Assembly (NCBI RefSeq): GCF_006716115.1
Contig: NZ_VFOO01000001.1
Location: forward strand, 310,001 to 374,000
Length of the DNA stretch: 64,000 bases
Direction: 5' to 3'
Source: Subtercola boreus
GTDB lineage: Bacteria; Actinomycetota; Actinomycetes; Actinomycetales; Microbacteriaceae
Shown: piece after piece, positions 8,781 to 18,451 of the stretch
How positions within the stretch are numbered: position 1 is the first letter of the stretch
How the letters are laid out: each line of letters opens with the position of its first letter
The notes under the pieces: model-generated
What the model saw: only the letters and a program-made list of their open reading frames with translations
Told to the model about the DNA's origin: nothing
Database searches by the model: none
Position numbers and translations under genes: made by a program

Positions 8781-9119
8781 ATGAGACGCACAGACAGAGA
8801 GTGCCTACAGGACGCGCTCGATCATCTGACCGTGCTGCAGGCTCATCTCGCAGAGAGCGATCGAGACGACCAGATGGTCATGGATGCTGCAGCACTGCGT
8901 CTGTCTGCTGCGATCGACTCTGTCGCACTCGTTTCCGAAGAGACGAGAAAGGGTGCAATCGACGGATCGTCTTGGCGCCTCATCAAGAGCATGCGGAATC
9001 GCATTGTTCACGCGTATGGGTTCATGGACCCGGCGGTTCTGCGCGCGACGTTCGATGACGACATCGGCGGGTTCGAGCGGGACGTCAGACGCTTACTCGA
9101 AACACTTCGGATCGGGTAG
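8781..9119 (+). CDS. hepT: HepT-like toxin (HEPN-domain ribonuclease)
   Basis: A 112-residue all-helical HEPN protein. The motif MRNRIVHAYG gives R72-x4-H77-x-Y79, the R-x4-6-H-x-Y active site of HepT ribonuclease toxins; the tyrosine is the residue AMPylated by MntA in characterised pairs. Partner MntA is 10 bases upstream in the same operon. Key residues are all present, so the toxin looks intact. The target RNA cannot be judged from sequence. No obvious Shine-Dalgarno precedes it, so translation may be coupled to mntA. Confidence 0.85.
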   Translation: MRRTDRECLQDALDHLTVLQAHLAESDRDDQMVMDAAALRLSAAIDSVALVSEETRKGAIDGSSWRLIKSMRNRIVHAYGFMDPAVLRATFDDDIGGFERDVRRLLETLRIG

Positions 9120-9193
9120 CGCCGCGAGGCGCGACGGATGGCTGGGCATCCGTCCGTTACGTTTAAGCAGCCGAACGGGAGGGAGCCTGACGC

Positions 9194-9778
9194 GTGACGG
9201 ATGAGCCGAAGCCGACCACACCCGAGCCGACCACACCCGAGACGACCACACCCGAGACGACCTACCCCGCACAGCCTGTGCGCCCTCTGACACGGTGGGA
9301 GAGCATCCGCCACCGGATCGTCACCCCGCCGGCCATCTACGGCACCCTGCTGGCCGCCGCCCTGATCGGCACGGCCGAAGACGGCGAATCCGACTTCGAC
9401 ATCCTCACCACCGTGGTGCCGACGCTTCTGGTGTTCTGGCTTGCTCACATCTTCGCCGAGGGGATCGCGCACTACGGCAGGCATGGCCAGCAGCGCGTCA
9501 CGATGCGGGAGGCGCTGCGTTTCAGCGTCGGTTTCTCCTCGGGGCTGCTCTACGGCGGCATCGTGCCCTGCGGACTCCTCGTGCTCGGAGCCGTCGGCAT
9601 CATGGGGGAGGCGGAAGCCTACGGTTTCTCCCTGCTCGCACCCGTCGTGCTGCTCGGCGCTCTCGGCTGGTTTGCGCTGGCCGACCGCGGCGCGCGCTGG
9701 CCGGGCAAGCTCGGTGCCGCGCTGGTGACGGGGCTGCTCGGTGTCGTCGTGATCGTGCTCAAGATCGCCTTCCATTAG
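9194..9778 (+). CDS. Integral membrane protein of unknown function
   Basis: Not recognised. The 194-residue product has a hydrophilic N-terminus of about 35 residues built on a PTTPE repeat and then about five hydrophobic segments: AIYGTLLAAALIG, VVPTLLVFWLAHIFAEGI, SSGLLYGGIVPCGLLVLGAV, LLAPVVLLGALGWFAL and LGAALVTGLLGVVVIVL. A histidine/glutamate pair in the second segment (AHIFAEGIAHY) is notable for a membrane helix. The GTG start at 9194 is preceded by GGGAGCC. The DUF6350 gene follows 20 bases downstream, so the two may be co-transcribed. Confidence 0.7.
   Translation: MTDEPKPTTPEPTTPETTTPETTYPAQPVRPLTRWESIRHRIVTPPAIYGTLLAAALIGTAEDGESDFDILTTVVPTLLVFWLAHIFAEGIAHYGRHGQQRVTMREALRFSVGFSSGLLYGGIVPCGLLVLGAVGIMGEAEAYGFSLLAPVVLLGALGWFALADRGARWPGKLGAALVTGLLGVVVIVLKIAFH
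9211..9270 (+). repeat. 15-bp tandem repeat, four copies, coding
   Basis: Units of GCCGACCACACCCGA repeat four times with growing divergence (two exact copies, one with a single change, one degenerate). They encode the PTTPE repeat at the N-terminus of the membrane protein. A slippage-prone tract that would change tail length in steps of five residues. Confidence 0.8.
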
Positions 9779-9798
9779 AGAGTGTGCCGAAACACCCG

Positions 9799-11166
9799 AT
9801 GAACCGCCCCACCACCGCCCTGCTCGCCGCGCTCGACGCGCTCATCGCCGTCGCGATCGGTATCGGCATCCCGCTCGTCATGCTCACGATCCTCTGGGCG
9901 ACCCAGTTCGACCTCAGTATCGACTGGACGGTGTTCTGGCGCGCCTCCGCAGACCTGTGGATGCTCGGCAACGGTGTCGATCTGCAGGTCGCCCTCGACC
10001 CGGCGCTCGCGGCCCGGCTGGCCCTCGACGGCGCGGCGACGCCGTTCGAGGTGGGCATCGCGCCGCTCGGCTTCGCGGTGCTGACCGTGTTCCTCGGCCG
10101 TCGGTCGGGGCTCCGGCTCGGTTTCTCGCCGCACCCCGTTCTCGGGCTGGCCGTCGGCGTGGTCACGGTCGCGGCGCTCGGCGCGCTGGCCTGGCTCAGC
10201 GCCCAGACCCCGGGTGCCGTGCCGTCGTTCCGGCAGGCGGTGCTTTTCGTGCCCGCGGTCTACGGCATCGGTGTGGTCGTGGGAGCGGCGGGGAGCCTCG
10301 CGCGCCAGCAGAGCCCGGTCGCGGGGTGGTTCCTCCGTCTGTGGGAACGGTTGTCAGCCGTGGCGCGGCCGTTCGTCGCCGTGGCTCTTCGCGGCGGCGC
10401 CATCGTCGCCGCCGCCCTGATCGCGCTCGGTGCCCTGGCGACGGCTGCGGGCCTCGTGGTGCACTACTCGAACGTGATCTCGCTCTATGAATCCCTCGGA
10501 TCGGGGATCGGCGGGGGAGCAGCGCTCACGCTCGGCCAGCTCGCCCTGCTGCCGAACGCCGTCGTGTGGGCCGCGAGCTGGTTCGTCGGCCCCGGTTTTG
10601 CACTCGGCGCGGGGTCGTCGATCTCCCCGCTCGGCACCGAGGTGGGCCTGCTGCCGTCACTGCCGCTGTTCGGAGCGCTGCCGCAGTCCTCTCCTCTCGG
10701 TTACGCCGTGCTCGTGCTGCCGGTCGCGATCGGGTTCGTCGTCGCCGTCGCGCTGCGGCCTCGGCTGGTCGCCTCCGAGGCGGGTGCCGGCGGGGCGGGT
10801 GCCGGCGGGGCGCCTCTCTCCGCCGGAGCCTCGGCGGCACGGATGATCGGCACAGGTTTCGGCATCGGGTTCGTGGCGGCGAGCATCCTCGCCCTGCTCG
10901 CGCTCTGGTCGGGCGGCGCTGCGGGCCCCGGGCGCCTCGCGGTCGTCGGCCCCGATCCCGGAGCGGTCTGGCTCTGGTCGTTCCTCGTGTTCGGCATCCC
11001 CGCCTCGATCGGACTGCTCGCGAGCGGCGTGCGACTCCCGGCGCTACGGTCCGGGCGGCCAGGGCGCCCAGCACGCCCAGCAAGCTCAGCACGCCCAGCA
11101 GGCCCAGCACGCCCAGCAGGCCCAGCGCGCCCCGCGCCAGAGTCGAGCGGCACGCCGCTGCGTTAG
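9799..11166 (+). CDS. DUF6350 family polytopic membrane protein
   Basis: A 455-residue membrane protein, about ten hydrophobic segments, matching the actinobacterial DUF6350 family found immediately upstream of purN in Microbacteriaceae and relatives; function unknown. The family N-terminus MNRPTTALLAALDALIAVAIGIGIP supports the ATG at 9799 over a GTG at 9784 or longer open frames. The signature DWTVFWRASADLWMLGNGVD follows. The last 35 residues are an Ala/Arg/Pro repeat coded by a 9-bp tandem repeat, likely cytoplasmic and disordered. purN starts 9 bases after the stop. Confidence 0.85.
   Translation: MNRPTTALLAALDALIAVAIGIGIPLVMLTILWATQFDLSIDWTVFWRASADLWMLGNGVDLQVALDPALAARLALDGAATPFEVGIAPLGFAVLTVFLGRRSGLRLGFSPHPVLGLAVGVVTVAALGALAWLSAQTPGAVPSFRQAVLFVPAVYGIGVVVGAAGSLARQQSPVAGWFLRLWERLSAVARPFVAVALRGGAIVAAALIALGALATAAGLVVHYSNVISLYESLGSGIGGGAALTLGQLALLPNAVVWAASWFVGPGFALGAGSSISPLGTEVGLLPSLPLFGALPQSSPLGYAVLVLPVAIGFVVAVALRPRLVASEAGAGGAGAGGAPLSAGASAARMIGTGFGIGFVAASILALLALWSGGAAGPGRLAVVGPDPGAVWLWSFLVFGIPASIGLLASGVRLPALRSGRPGRPARPASSARPAGPARPAGPARPAPESSGTPLR
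11064..11135 (+). repeat. 9-bp tandem repeat encoding the C-terminal tail of the DUF6350 protein
   Basis: Eight imperfect copies of a 9-base unit (ACGCCCAGC / AGGCCCAGC alternating) encode ARPAGPARP-like repeats. Copies differ by one or two bases. Length variation here would stay in frame. Confidence 0.75.
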
Positions 11167-11169
11167 TCT
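11164..11169 (+). promoter_or_regulatory. Candidate -10 of purN (leaderless)
   Basis: TAGTCT followed by GTCTGA and then the GTG start of purN. The hexamer overlaps the TAG stop of the DUF6350 gene. No Shine-Dalgarno is visible. Confidence 0.45.
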
Positions 11170-11175
11170 GTCTGA

Positions 11176-11790
11176 GTGCTGTCGATTGTCGTTCTGATCT
11201 CCGGCGGGGGCTCGAACCTCCGCGCACTGCTCGAAGCGACGGCCGACGGCGCTTTCCCCGCACGCATCGTGGCGGTCGGCGCCGACACCGAGGCGCCGGG
11301 CCTCGACCACGCTGAGCAGTTCGGCGTCCCCTCTTTCACTGTCTTCCCCTCGGGCTTTCCGAACCGCGGGGACTGGGGCGACGAGCTGCTGGCCCAGATC
11401 CAGCAGTGGTCGCCCGACCTGGTGGTCTGCGCGGGATTCATGCGCATCCTGCCCCCGCGGGTCGTGGCGGCCCTGTCGCCGAACCTCATCAACACGCACC
11501 CAGCCCTGCTGCCGCTGTTCCCGGGCGCTCACGCGGTTCGGGATGCCCTGGCCGCCGGTGCCCGTGAAACAGGCGTCACCGTGCACATCGTCGACGAGGG
11601 TGTCGACACCGGGCCCACGCTGGTGCAGCGCACCGTGCCGGTGCTGCCGGGTGACACGGAGCACGTGCTCCAGGAGCGCATCAAGACCATCGAGCGCGAC
11701 CTGCTGGTGCAGACCGTTCTCGACATCGCCACCGGGCGGACCGATCTGGCCGCCATCCACCAGAGCAACAGGAGTGCAACGACACCATGA
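11176..11790 (+). CDS. purN: Phosphoribosylglycinamide formyltransferase (GART)
   Basis: Third step of de novo purine synthesis: formylates glycinamide ribonucleotide using 10-formyl-tetrahydrofolate. The 204-residue protein has the fold signature [15 protein letters not shown] at the N-terminus, the catalytic Asn-x-His in [16 protein letters not shown], and the catalytic Asp segment [11 protein letters not shown]. Length is normal. Starts with GTG directly after a -10-like TAGTCT. Its TGA overlaps the purH ATG by four bases (ATGA), indicating translational coupling. Confidence 0.95.
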   Translation: MLSIVVLISGGGSNLRALLEATADGAFPARIVAVGADTEAPGLDHAEQFGVPSFTVFPSGFPNRGDWGDELLAQIQQWSPDLVVCAGFMRILPPRVVAALSPNLINTHPALLPLFPGAHAVRDALAAGARETGVTVHIVDEGVDTGPTLVQRTVPVLPGDTEHVLQERIKTIERDLLVQTVLDIATGRTDLAAIHQSNRSATTP

Positions 11791-13430
11791 GCGGCCCACG
11801 CCACGACCCCGCCCTCTTCCACCACCGCGACCTCATCGAGATCAGGCGAGCGCTGGTCTCGGTCAGCGACAAGTCGGGACTGCTCGACCTCGCTGCGGCC
11901 CTGAGCGCCGCCGACGTCGAGATCGTCTCGACCGGTTCGACGGCGAAGACGATCGCCGGAGCGGGTTTCGCCGTCACCGAGGTCTCCTCGATCACCGGTT
12001 TCCCCGAGTCGCTCGACGGCCGCGTGAAGACCCTCCACCCGTCGGTGCACGCGGGCATCCTCGCCGACCTGAGGCTCGAGTCGCACATCGCACAGCTGCA
12101 GGAGCTCGAGATCCAGGCCTTCCAGCTCGTCGTTGTGAACCTGTACCCGTTCAGCGAGACGGTCGCGAGCGGTGCCGCGCCCGACGACGTGATCGAGCAG
12201 ATCGACATCGGCGGCCCGGCCCTGGTGCGGGCATCCGCCAAGAACCACGCCAACGTGGCCATCGCGGTGTCGCCGAACACCTACCCGCAGATCATCGAGG
12301 CGCTCACCACAGGCGGCACCTCGCTCGAGACCCGCCGCAACCTCGCAGCGACCGCCTTCGCTCACACCGCCGCCTACGACACCGGTGTCGCGACCTGGTT
12401 CGCGGCCCAGCTCGGTGCCAGTGCGCTCCCGTCCGACGGCGTGTTCGACCCGGCCGCCCCGCTGCCCGAGAGTGGCTTCCCGAAGCTCGTCGAGCGGAGC
12501 GTCGCGCTGGCGCACACCCTGCGCTACGGCGAGAACTCGCACCAGCGGGCCGCGCTCTACCTCGAACCTCAGGGTCACGGCATCGCCCAGGCCGAGCAGC
12601 TGAACGGCAAGGAGATGTCGTACAACAACTTCGTCGACGCCGATGCGGCCGTGCGAGCCGCGTGGGACTTCGCCGAGCCGGCCGTCGCGATCGTCAAGCA
12701 CGCGAACCCCTGCGGGATCGCGGTGTCGTCGTCGACCGCGCTCGACCCGATCGCCTCCGCGCACCTCCGCGCGCACGAGTGCGATCCCGTGTCGGCGTTC
12801 GGCGGCGTCATCGCCGCGAACCGCACCGTCACGCTCGGCATGGCCGAGACGGTGAAGGAGATCTTCACCGAGGTGCTGGTCGCACCCGACTTCGAACCGG
12901 ATGCCCTGAAGCTCCTCCAGACGAAGAAGAACCTCCGCATCCTCCGCCTGCCTGCCGAGTACGCGCGCCCGGCCGTGGAGCTCAAGCAGATCAGCGGCGG
13001 CGTGCTGATGCAGACCTCGGACGGCTTCCCCGACTACACCACCGACGCCTGGCAGCTCGTCTCCGGCGAGCCCGCCGATGCAGACACCCTGGCAGACCTC
13101 GTCTTCGCCTGGAAGGCCTGCCGTTCGGTCAAGTCGAACGCGATCCTGCTGGCGCAGAACGGTGCCTCGGTCGGTGTCGGCATGGGCCAGGTCAACCGCG
13201 TCGACTCCTGCCACCTGGCCGTGAGCCGGGCGGGTGCCCGAGCGGCCGGATCCGTCGCCGCCAGCGACGCGTTCTTCCCGTTCGCCGACGGACTCCAGGT
13301 GCTCCTCGACGCGGGCGTGCGCGCGGTCGTGCAGCCGGGCGGGTCGGTGCGCGACGCCGAGGTCATCGAGGCAGCCCAGAACGCAGGTGTCACGATGTAC
13401 GTCACCGGGGAGCGGCACTTCTTCCACTGA
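11787..13430 (+). CDS. purH: Bifunctional AICAR formyltransferase / IMP cyclohydrolase
   Basis: A 547-residue enzyme for the last two steps of IMP synthesis. The N-terminal cyclohydrolase (MGS-like) domain is seen in [45 protein letters not shown] and the VVVNLYPF segment. The C-terminal transformylase shows [13 protein letters not shown], the catalytic Lys-His in [11 protein letters not shown], and KSNAILLA. It ends with the family tail [14 protein letters not shown]. It overlaps purN by ATGA. Confidence 0.96.
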   Translation: MSGPRHDPALFHHRDLIEIRRALVSVSDKSGLLDLAAALSAADVEIVSTGSTAKTIAGAGFAVTEVSSITGFPESLDGRVKTLHPSVHAGILADLRLESHIAQLQELEIQAFQLVVVNLYPFSETVASGAAPDDVIEQIDIGGPALVRASAKNHANVAIAVSPNTYPQIIEALTTGGTSLETRRNLAATAFAHTAAYDTGVATWFAAQLGASALPSDGVFDPAAPLPESGFPKLVERSVALAHTLRYGENSHQRAALYLEPQGHGIAQAEQLNGKEMSYNNFVDADAAVRAAWDFAEPAVAIVKHANPCGIAVSSSTALDPIASAHLRAHECDPVSAFGGVIAANRTVTLGMAETVKEIFTEVLVAPDFEPDALKLLQTKKNLRILRLPAEYARPAVELKQISGGVLMQTSDGFPDYTTDAWQLVSGEPADADTLADLVFAWKACRSVKSNAILLAQNGASVGVGMGQVNRVDSCHLAVSRAGARAAGSVAASDAFFPFADGLQVLLDAGVRAVVQPGGSVRDAEVIEAAQNAGVTMYVTGERHFFH

Positions 13431-13452
13431 GGTTCGGCCGGGCGGGAGCCGC

Positions 13453-13458
13453 TAGGGT
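13453..13458 (+). promoter_or_regulatory. Candidate -10 of the membrane-DDAH fusion gene
   Basis: TAGGGT is followed by seven bases (CGGAGGC) and the ATG at 13466. The gap also holds a GGAGG, but at a spacing too short for normal ribosome binding, which favours a leaderless start. Confidence 0.4.
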
Positions 13459-13465
13459 CGGAGGC

Positions 13466-14701
13466 ATGCCTCAGCACTCCACCCCGCCGCTCGTCGGCGT
13501 CCGCCCGCTCCTCGCCGCCGCCCTCACGGCGGTGGTCGTCGCCGCGGTCGCCCACCTCGTCGTTCTGCTCGCGTTCTTCATGGTGCAGGGCTTCAAGCCC
13601 GAGTTCTTCGGCACCGCCAACGCGTTCTTCCTGCCCCAGACGCTCTTCACGCTCGTGTTCGTCGCCATCCTCGCCGCTGTGGGCGGGTACGGCACCCGCT
13701 ACCTCGCCCTGGTCAGCGGGCTGGTCGCTGCGCTGTTCGGCGCCCTGGTCGGCACAGCCGTTCCGCTCCTCGTGGCGGGCCAGACCCTCGACGGCGAGGT
13801 GATCGCGTACCTCGTGGGAACCCTTGTCGGCATCAACCTGGTGTTCGTTCTGGCGGTCATCCTCGCCTCGGCCACCGTGGGCCGGCGCGTCTACGCGGGT
13901 GTCGTCTTCGGTGCTCCGGATGCCCGGGGTGCGCTCGCCGAGCGCAGGGTCGCGATCATCCGGAGGCCGGCGGCCACCCTCGCCGACGGGCATGTCACGC
14001 ACATCGAGAAGAGCCCGATCGACCTCGACCTGGCCGACGAGCAGTGGGAGTCCTACGTCAACGTGCTGGAGAAGGCCGGTTGGACGACGATCGAGGTCGA
14101 CCAGGCCGACGACCTCGCCGACTCGGTCTTCGTGGAGGACGCGGTCATCATCTTCGGCGACGTCGCCATGATCACGAGCCCCGGCAGCGAGCACCGGATC
14201 GCCGAGACCGAGGCCGTCGAGGTGACGGTTCGGGAGCTCGGCCTGCAGGTCGCCCACATCGTCTCCCCGGGAACGCTCGACGGCGGTGACGTGCTGAAGG
14301 TCGGCAGAACGGTCTACGTGGGCCGGAGCGGCCGCACGAACGCCGAGGGCATCCACCAGCTCCGTCACATCGTCTCCGCCCTGGGCTACACGGTCGTGGC
14401 CGTTCCGCTCACGAAGGTGTTGCACCTGAAGAGTGCCGTCACGGCACTGCCCGACGGCACCGTGATCGGCTACCTGCCGCTGGTCGACGATCCGAAGATC
14501 TTCGACCGGTTCCTCAGCATGCCGGAGGAGGGCGGCGCCCACGTCGTGAAGCTCAGCGACGACACCGTGCTGATGGCCGCTTCGGCACCGGAGTCGGCCC
14601 AGCTCATCGAGAACCTCGGCTACCGGGTCATCTCGGTCGACATCAGCGAGTACGAGAAGCTCGAGGGCTGCGTGACCTGCCTGTCGGTGCGGGTGAGGTA
14701 A
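13466..14701 (+). CDS. Membrane domain fused to dimethylarginine dimethylaminohydrolase-like domain
   Basis: A 411-residue two-part protein. Residues 1-145 contain four hydrophobic segments (about 14-40, 57-73, 78-104, 113-137). Residues 160-411 form a guanidino-modifying (DDAH/arginine deiminase) fold: FVEDAVIIFGD with an acidic substrate-contact residue, LDGGDVL at 271-277, catalytic His320 in KVLHLKSAV, and a C-terminal nucleophile, most likely Cys405 in GCVTCLSV. DDAH hydrolyses methylated arginine to citrulline and dimethylamine. Most family members are soluble and about 250-280 residues. There is no ATG, GTG or TTG in frame between the membrane part and the start of the enzyme fold, so this is one polypeptide. 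The true substrate is unproven. Confidence 0.82.
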   Translation: MPQHSTPPLVGVRPLLAAALTAVVVAAVAHLVVLLAFFMVQGFKPEFFGTANAFFLPQTLFTLVFVAILAAVGGYGTRYLALVSGLVAALFGALVGTAVPLLVAGQTLDGEVIAYLVGTLVGINLVFVLAVILASATVGRRVYAGVVFGAPDARGALAERRVAIIRRPAATLADGHVTHIEKSPIDLDLADEQWESYVNVLEKAGWTTIEVDQADDLADSVFVEDAVIIFGDVAMITSPGSEHRIAETEAVEVTVRELGLQVAHIVSPGTLDGGDVLKVGRTVYVGRSGRTNAEGIHQLRHIVSALGYTVVAVPLTKVLHLKSAVTALPDGTVIGYLPLVDDPKIFDRFLSMPEEGGAHVVKLSDDTVLMAASAPESAQLIENLGYRVISVDISEYEKLEGCVTCLSVRVR

Positions 14702-14801
14702 CGGTGCGGTAGCACTCTGCTGACATAGCGGTGCGGGTGAGGTGACTCGTGGGGTAGGCTGTGAGGCTGCCTGAAAACACCTCACAAGGGATTCCATACT
14801 C

Positions 14802-16571
14802 ATGCCTGCCCCAGAAGAGCAGTCGACGTTGCGCACGCTCGCCCGACTGTACGTCTATGCGAAACCGGCGATGCCGCGCATCTACACGGCCATCGGCGTC
14901 TCGCTGCTGGCGAGCCTCGTGTCGCTCGCGATCCCGCAGGTGCTGCAGGTACTGATCGACGGCCCGCTCGCCGACGGCGATTCGTCCCAGATCTGGCCCG
15001 TCGTGCTGGTGATCCTCGCCCTCGGGGTGTTCGAGGCGCTGCTGATCGCCCTCCGCCGGGTGCTGGTGCTGACCCCCGGAACGCATGTCGAGGCGCGCAT
15101 GCGCAACAGCCTCTACAACCATCTGCAGGAGCTGCCGGTGGAGTTCCACGACCGCTGGCCGAGTGGGCAGCTCCTCTCGCGCGCGGTCAGCGACCTCAAC
15201 CTGATCCGGCGCTGGCTCTCCTTCGGCGTGGTCATCATGGTGGTCAACGTGGTGACGATCTTCATCGGTTTCGCGATCCTGATCAGCCTGAACTGGGTAC
15301 TGGGGCTGATCTTCGCCGTGGCCTCGATCCCTGTGCTGGCCTACAGCTACGTCTTCGAGGGCAAGTACTCCGACGCCGCCCGCCGCAGCCAGGACCAGGT
15401 CGGCGACCTCGCGACCAGCGTCGAGGAGTCGGTGCACGGCATCCGCGTGCTGAAGGCCTTCGGGCGCGGCCCGTTCGCTCTGAAGAAGTTCGAACGCCAG
15501 GCCGAGAAGCTCCGGGGCACCGAGATCGAGAAGGCGAAGGCCGTCGCGAACATCTGGTTGTGGTTGCTGCTGGTTCCGGATGTCGCGTTCGCGGTCTGCC
15601 TCGTCGTGGGCGTGTGGCTCGCCGCCGACGGCCAGGCCACGGTCGGCGACCTGGTGGCCTTCTTCGCCACGGCGACCGTGCTGCTGTTCCCGGTGGAGTC
15701 GATGGGCTACTTCCTCGCGATGACCTTCGACGCCCGCACCGCCACCGCGCGGTTCTTCGACGTGCTCGACTCAGAGAACACGATCGTCGACCCTGATGTG
15801 CTGCAGGGCATCCGGTCGCCCCGCGGGCAGCTGAGCTTCGACGACGTGCACTTCCGCTACCAGGATGCGCCGGCGACCCACGACGACCTGCTCGACGGCA
15901 TCGACCTCGTGATCGAACCGGGGGAGACGATGGCCCTGGTGGGCCTCACCGGGTCGGGCAAGAGCACGCTGACCGCCCTGACCACACGGCTCTACGACGT
16001 GACAGGGGGGCGTGTGCTGCTCGATGGCATCGACATCCGCGACCTGCCCCGCGACGCCGTACGCACCGAGATCGCGATGGCCTTCGAAGACGCCACGCTG
16101 TTCAGTGCCTCGGTGCGGGAGAACGTCGTGCTCGGCCGGCCCGACGCCACCGACGCGGAGGTCGACGAGGCCCTCTCGATCGCCCAGGCCGGTTTTGTGC
16201 ACGACCTGCCCGACGGCCTCGCGACCCGGGTCGGCGAGGAGGGCCTCAGCCTCTCGGGCGGCCAGCGGCAGCGTCTCGCGCTCGCCCGGGCCGTCGCCGC
16301 GAAGCCCCGGGTGCTGGTTCTGGATGATCCGCTCTCCGCCCTCGACGTCGACACCGAGGCGCTGGTCGAGGCAGCGCTCCGCAAGGTGCTCGCCTCGACC
16401 ACCGCCCTCATCGTCGCGCACCGGCCGTCGACGGTGGCGCTCGCCGACCGCGTGGCGCTGCTGCAGAACGGCCGTGTGACCGCGGTCGGCACACATTCCG
16501 AACTACTGGCCGGCAACGACCACTACCGCTACGTGATCTCGAGTTTCGACGATGAGGAGGTGACCGCATGA
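14802..16571 (+). CDS. ABC exporter half-transporter with degenerate catalytic site
   Basis: A 589-residue type IV exporter subunit: six membrane segments (residues about 30-320) then an ATPase domain. Walker A is GLTGSGKST (about 383), the signature [10 protein letters not shown] is canonical, and the switch histidine is in IVAHRPST. The catalytic Walker B glutamate is replaced by Asp ([11 protein letters not shown]) and the Q-loop glutamine by Glu ([10 protein letters not shown]), so its own Walker A/B site is probably non-hydrolytic. It overlaps the partner gene by ATGA, the layout of heterodimeric exporters such as TM287/288 and BmrCD. Substrate unknown; drugs, lipids or peptides are possible. 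A -10-like TAGGCT lies at 14756. Confidence 0.9.
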   Translation: MPAPEEQSTLRTLARLYVYAKPAMPRIYTAIGVSLLASLVSLAIPQVLQVLIDGPLADGDSSQIWPVVLVILALGVFEALLIALRRVLVLTPGTHVEARMRNSLYNHLQELPVEFHDRWPSGQLLSRAVSDLNLIRRWLSFGVVIMVVNVVTIFIGFAILISLNWVLGLIFAVASIPVLAYSYVFEGKYSDAARRSQDQVGDLATSVEESVHGIRVLKAFGRGPFALKKFERQAEKLRGTEIEKAKAVANIWLWLLLVPDVAFAVCLVVGVWLAADGQATVGDLVAFFATATVLLFPVESMGYFLAMTFDARTATARFFDVLDSENTIVDPDVLQGIRSPRGQLSFDDVHFRYQDAPATHDDLLDGIDLVIEPGETMALVGLTGSGKSTLTALTTRLYDVTGGRVLLDGIDIRDLPRDAVRTEIAMAFEDATLFSASVRENVVLGRPDATDAEVDEALSIAQAGFVHDLPDGLATRVGEEGLSLSGGQRQRLALARAVAAKPRVLVLDDPLSALDVDTEALVEAALRKVLASTTALIVAHRPSTVALADRVALLQNGRVTAVGTHSELLAGNDHYRYVISSFDDEEVTA

Positions 16572-18382
16572 GCGAGACGACCGTGACCGGCGTCGAGGGG
16601 GAGGAGCGGAACGACTTCACCCGCGCCGAGAGCCGGCAGATCCGGAAGCGATCCACGGCCCTGCTCGGCTCGCTGCTCCGGCCCGAGCGGTCGAAGCTCG
16701 TGGTCGGCCTGATCGTCGTGATCGTCAGCACCGCCGCCCAGGTGGCGGGGCCGGCGCTGATCGCCTACGGCATCGACACCGGGCTGCCGGCTCTGCTGAA
16801 CCGCGACTGGATCCCGATCGCCTCCGTGGGTGTGATCTACCTCATCACGGGTGTCGTCGGTGCGGTGCTGATCTCGTGGTTCACGGTGCTCACCGCCCGG
16901 ATCTCGCAGGCCATCCTGCTCGACCTCCGGAAGCGCGTGTTCCTGCAGACCCAGCGGCTGAGCCTCGAGTTCCACGAGACCTACACCTCGGGGCGCATCA
17001 TCTCGCGGCAGACGAGCGACCTCGACTCGATCAGGGAACTGCTCGACTCGGGCATCAACCAGCTCGTGCAGGGGCTGCTCTACATGTTCTTCATCGGCAT
17101 CGCGCTGTTCTCGCTCGATGTGGCGAGCGGGCTGATCCTCGTCGTGTCGCTGGTGCCGCTGCTCATCCTGACGCGCTGGTTCCAGCTGCGCTCGCAGCGA
17201 CTGTTCCGCACGACGCGTACGGCGTCGGCGAAGCTGATCGTCAAGTTCGTGGAGACGATGACGGGCATCCGCGCCGTCAAGGCGTTCCGCACGGAGAAGA
17301 GCAACCGGGCCGAATTCGGTGGGCTGGTCGAGGAGTACCGCGTCTCCAATGCCAGGGTGATCCGGCTGTTCGGCATCTTCGACCCCGGGCTGGTTCTCAT
17401 CGGCAACGTGACCGTCGCCGTCGTGCTGCTCGTCGGCGCGTTCCGCGTGGTCGAGGGGCAGGTCGCCATCGGTGTGCTGCTCGCCGCCGTGCTCTACACC
17501 CGGCGCTTCTTCGACCCGATGGAGGAGATGGCGATGTTCTACAACTCCTACCAGTCCGCGGCCGCGGCACTCGAGAAGATCTCCGGGGTGCTGGAGGAGG
17601 AGCTGAGCGTGCCCGACCCGGTGAAGCCCGTCGACCTGTGGGAGGCGAAGGGCGGCATCACGTTCGACGACGTCGAGTTCTCCTACCAGAACGGCCGTGT
17701 TGTGCTGCCCGAGTTCAGCCTCGACGTGCCGGCAGGCCAGACGATCGCCCTGGTGGGCTCCACCGGAGCGGGGAAGTCGACGCTGGCAAAGCTGATCTCG
17801 CGGTTCTACGACCCCACGACCGGGCAGGTCACACTCGACGGTATCGACCTCCGGCGTCTCCACCCCAAAGATCTGCGGCGCGCGATCGTGATGGTCACCC
17901 AGGAGGCGTACCTCTTCTCCGGAACGGTCGCCGACAACATCGCGATCGGCAAGCCGGGGGCCTCCCGCGAGGAGATCGTCGGGGCGGCGAAGGCGGTGGG
18001 CGCCCACGCCTTCATCGAGAGCCTGCCTGACGGCTATGACACCGACGTGAACAAGCGCGGCGGACGGGTCTCGGCCGGCCAGCGCCAGCTCGTCTCGTTC
18101 GCGCGCGCGTTCCTGGCCGACCCCGCCGTGCTCATCCTCGACGAGGCGACGGCGTCACTCGACATCCCGAGCGAACGCCAGGTTCAGGATGCCCTGCAGA
18201 CCCTGCTCGCCGACCGCACGGCCATCATCATCGCGCACCGGCTGTCGACCGTGGCGATCGCCGACCGGGTGCTCGTGATGGAGCACGGCGTGATCATCGA
18301 AGACGGAACGCCCGCCGACCTCATCGGCGGTACGGGGCGGTTCGCCCAGCTGCACGCCTCGTGGCGGGAGTCGCTGGTCTGA
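16568..18382 (+). CDS. ABC exporter half-transporter, catalytically competent partner
   Basis: A 604-residue exporter subunit: transmembrane region about 55-335, ATPase domain from about 365. Walker [10 protein letters not shown] (about 396), Q-loop MVTQEAYLF and Walker [12 protein letters not shown] keep the catalytic Gln and Glu. Its signature is VSAGQRQL rather than LSGGQ. In a heterodimer this deviant signature faces the Walker A/B of the first subunit, so both defects fall on the same composite site and the other site stays intact. Translation is coupled to the upstream gene by a 4-base overlap. Confidence 0.92.
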   Translation: MSETTVTGVEGEERNDFTRAESRQIRKRSTALLGSLLRPERSKLVVGLIVVIVSTAAQVAGPALIAYGIDTGLPALLNRDWIPIASVGVIYLITGVVGAVLISWFTVLTARISQAILLDLRKRVFLQTQRLSLEFHETYTSGRIISRQTSDLDSIRELLDSGINQLVQGLLYMFFIGIALFSLDVASGLILVVSLVPLLILTRWFQLRSQRLFRTTRTASAKLIVKFVETMTGIRAVKAFRTEKSNRAEFGGLVEEYRVSNARVIRLFGIFDPGLVLIGNVTVAVVLLVGAFRVVEGQVAIGVLLAAVLYTRRFFDPMEEMAMFYNSYQSAAAALEKISGVLEEELSVPDPVKPVDLWEAKGGITFDDVEFSYQNGRVVLPEFSLDVPAGQTIALVGSTGAGKSTLAKLISRFYDPTTGQVTLDGIDLRRLHPKDLRRAIVMVTQEAYLFSGTVADNIAIGKPGASREEIVGAAKAVGAHAFIESLPDGYDTDVNKRGGRVSAGQRQLVSFARAFLADPAVLILDEATASLDIPSERQVQDALQTLLADRTAIIIAHRLSTVAIADRVLVMEHGVIIEDGTPADLIGGTGRFAQLHASWRESLV

Positions 18383-18451
18383 GCTGTGGCTCACGCCCGC
18401 GGCGAGGACGGGTACGGCTCGCGCCGAGGCTCCACCGATCCGAGGGTGGGG

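Noticed and set aside
14685-14743. 15-base direct repeat (CGGTGCGGGTGAGGT) at the 3' end of the membrane-DDAH gene
   Set aside because: Two copies only, 44 bases apart, one inside coding sequence; likely a local duplication with no evident role.
13034-14836. A 600-codon minus-strand frame across purH and the membrane-DDAH gene
   Set aside because: Same reason: antisense to genes with intact catalytic motifs.
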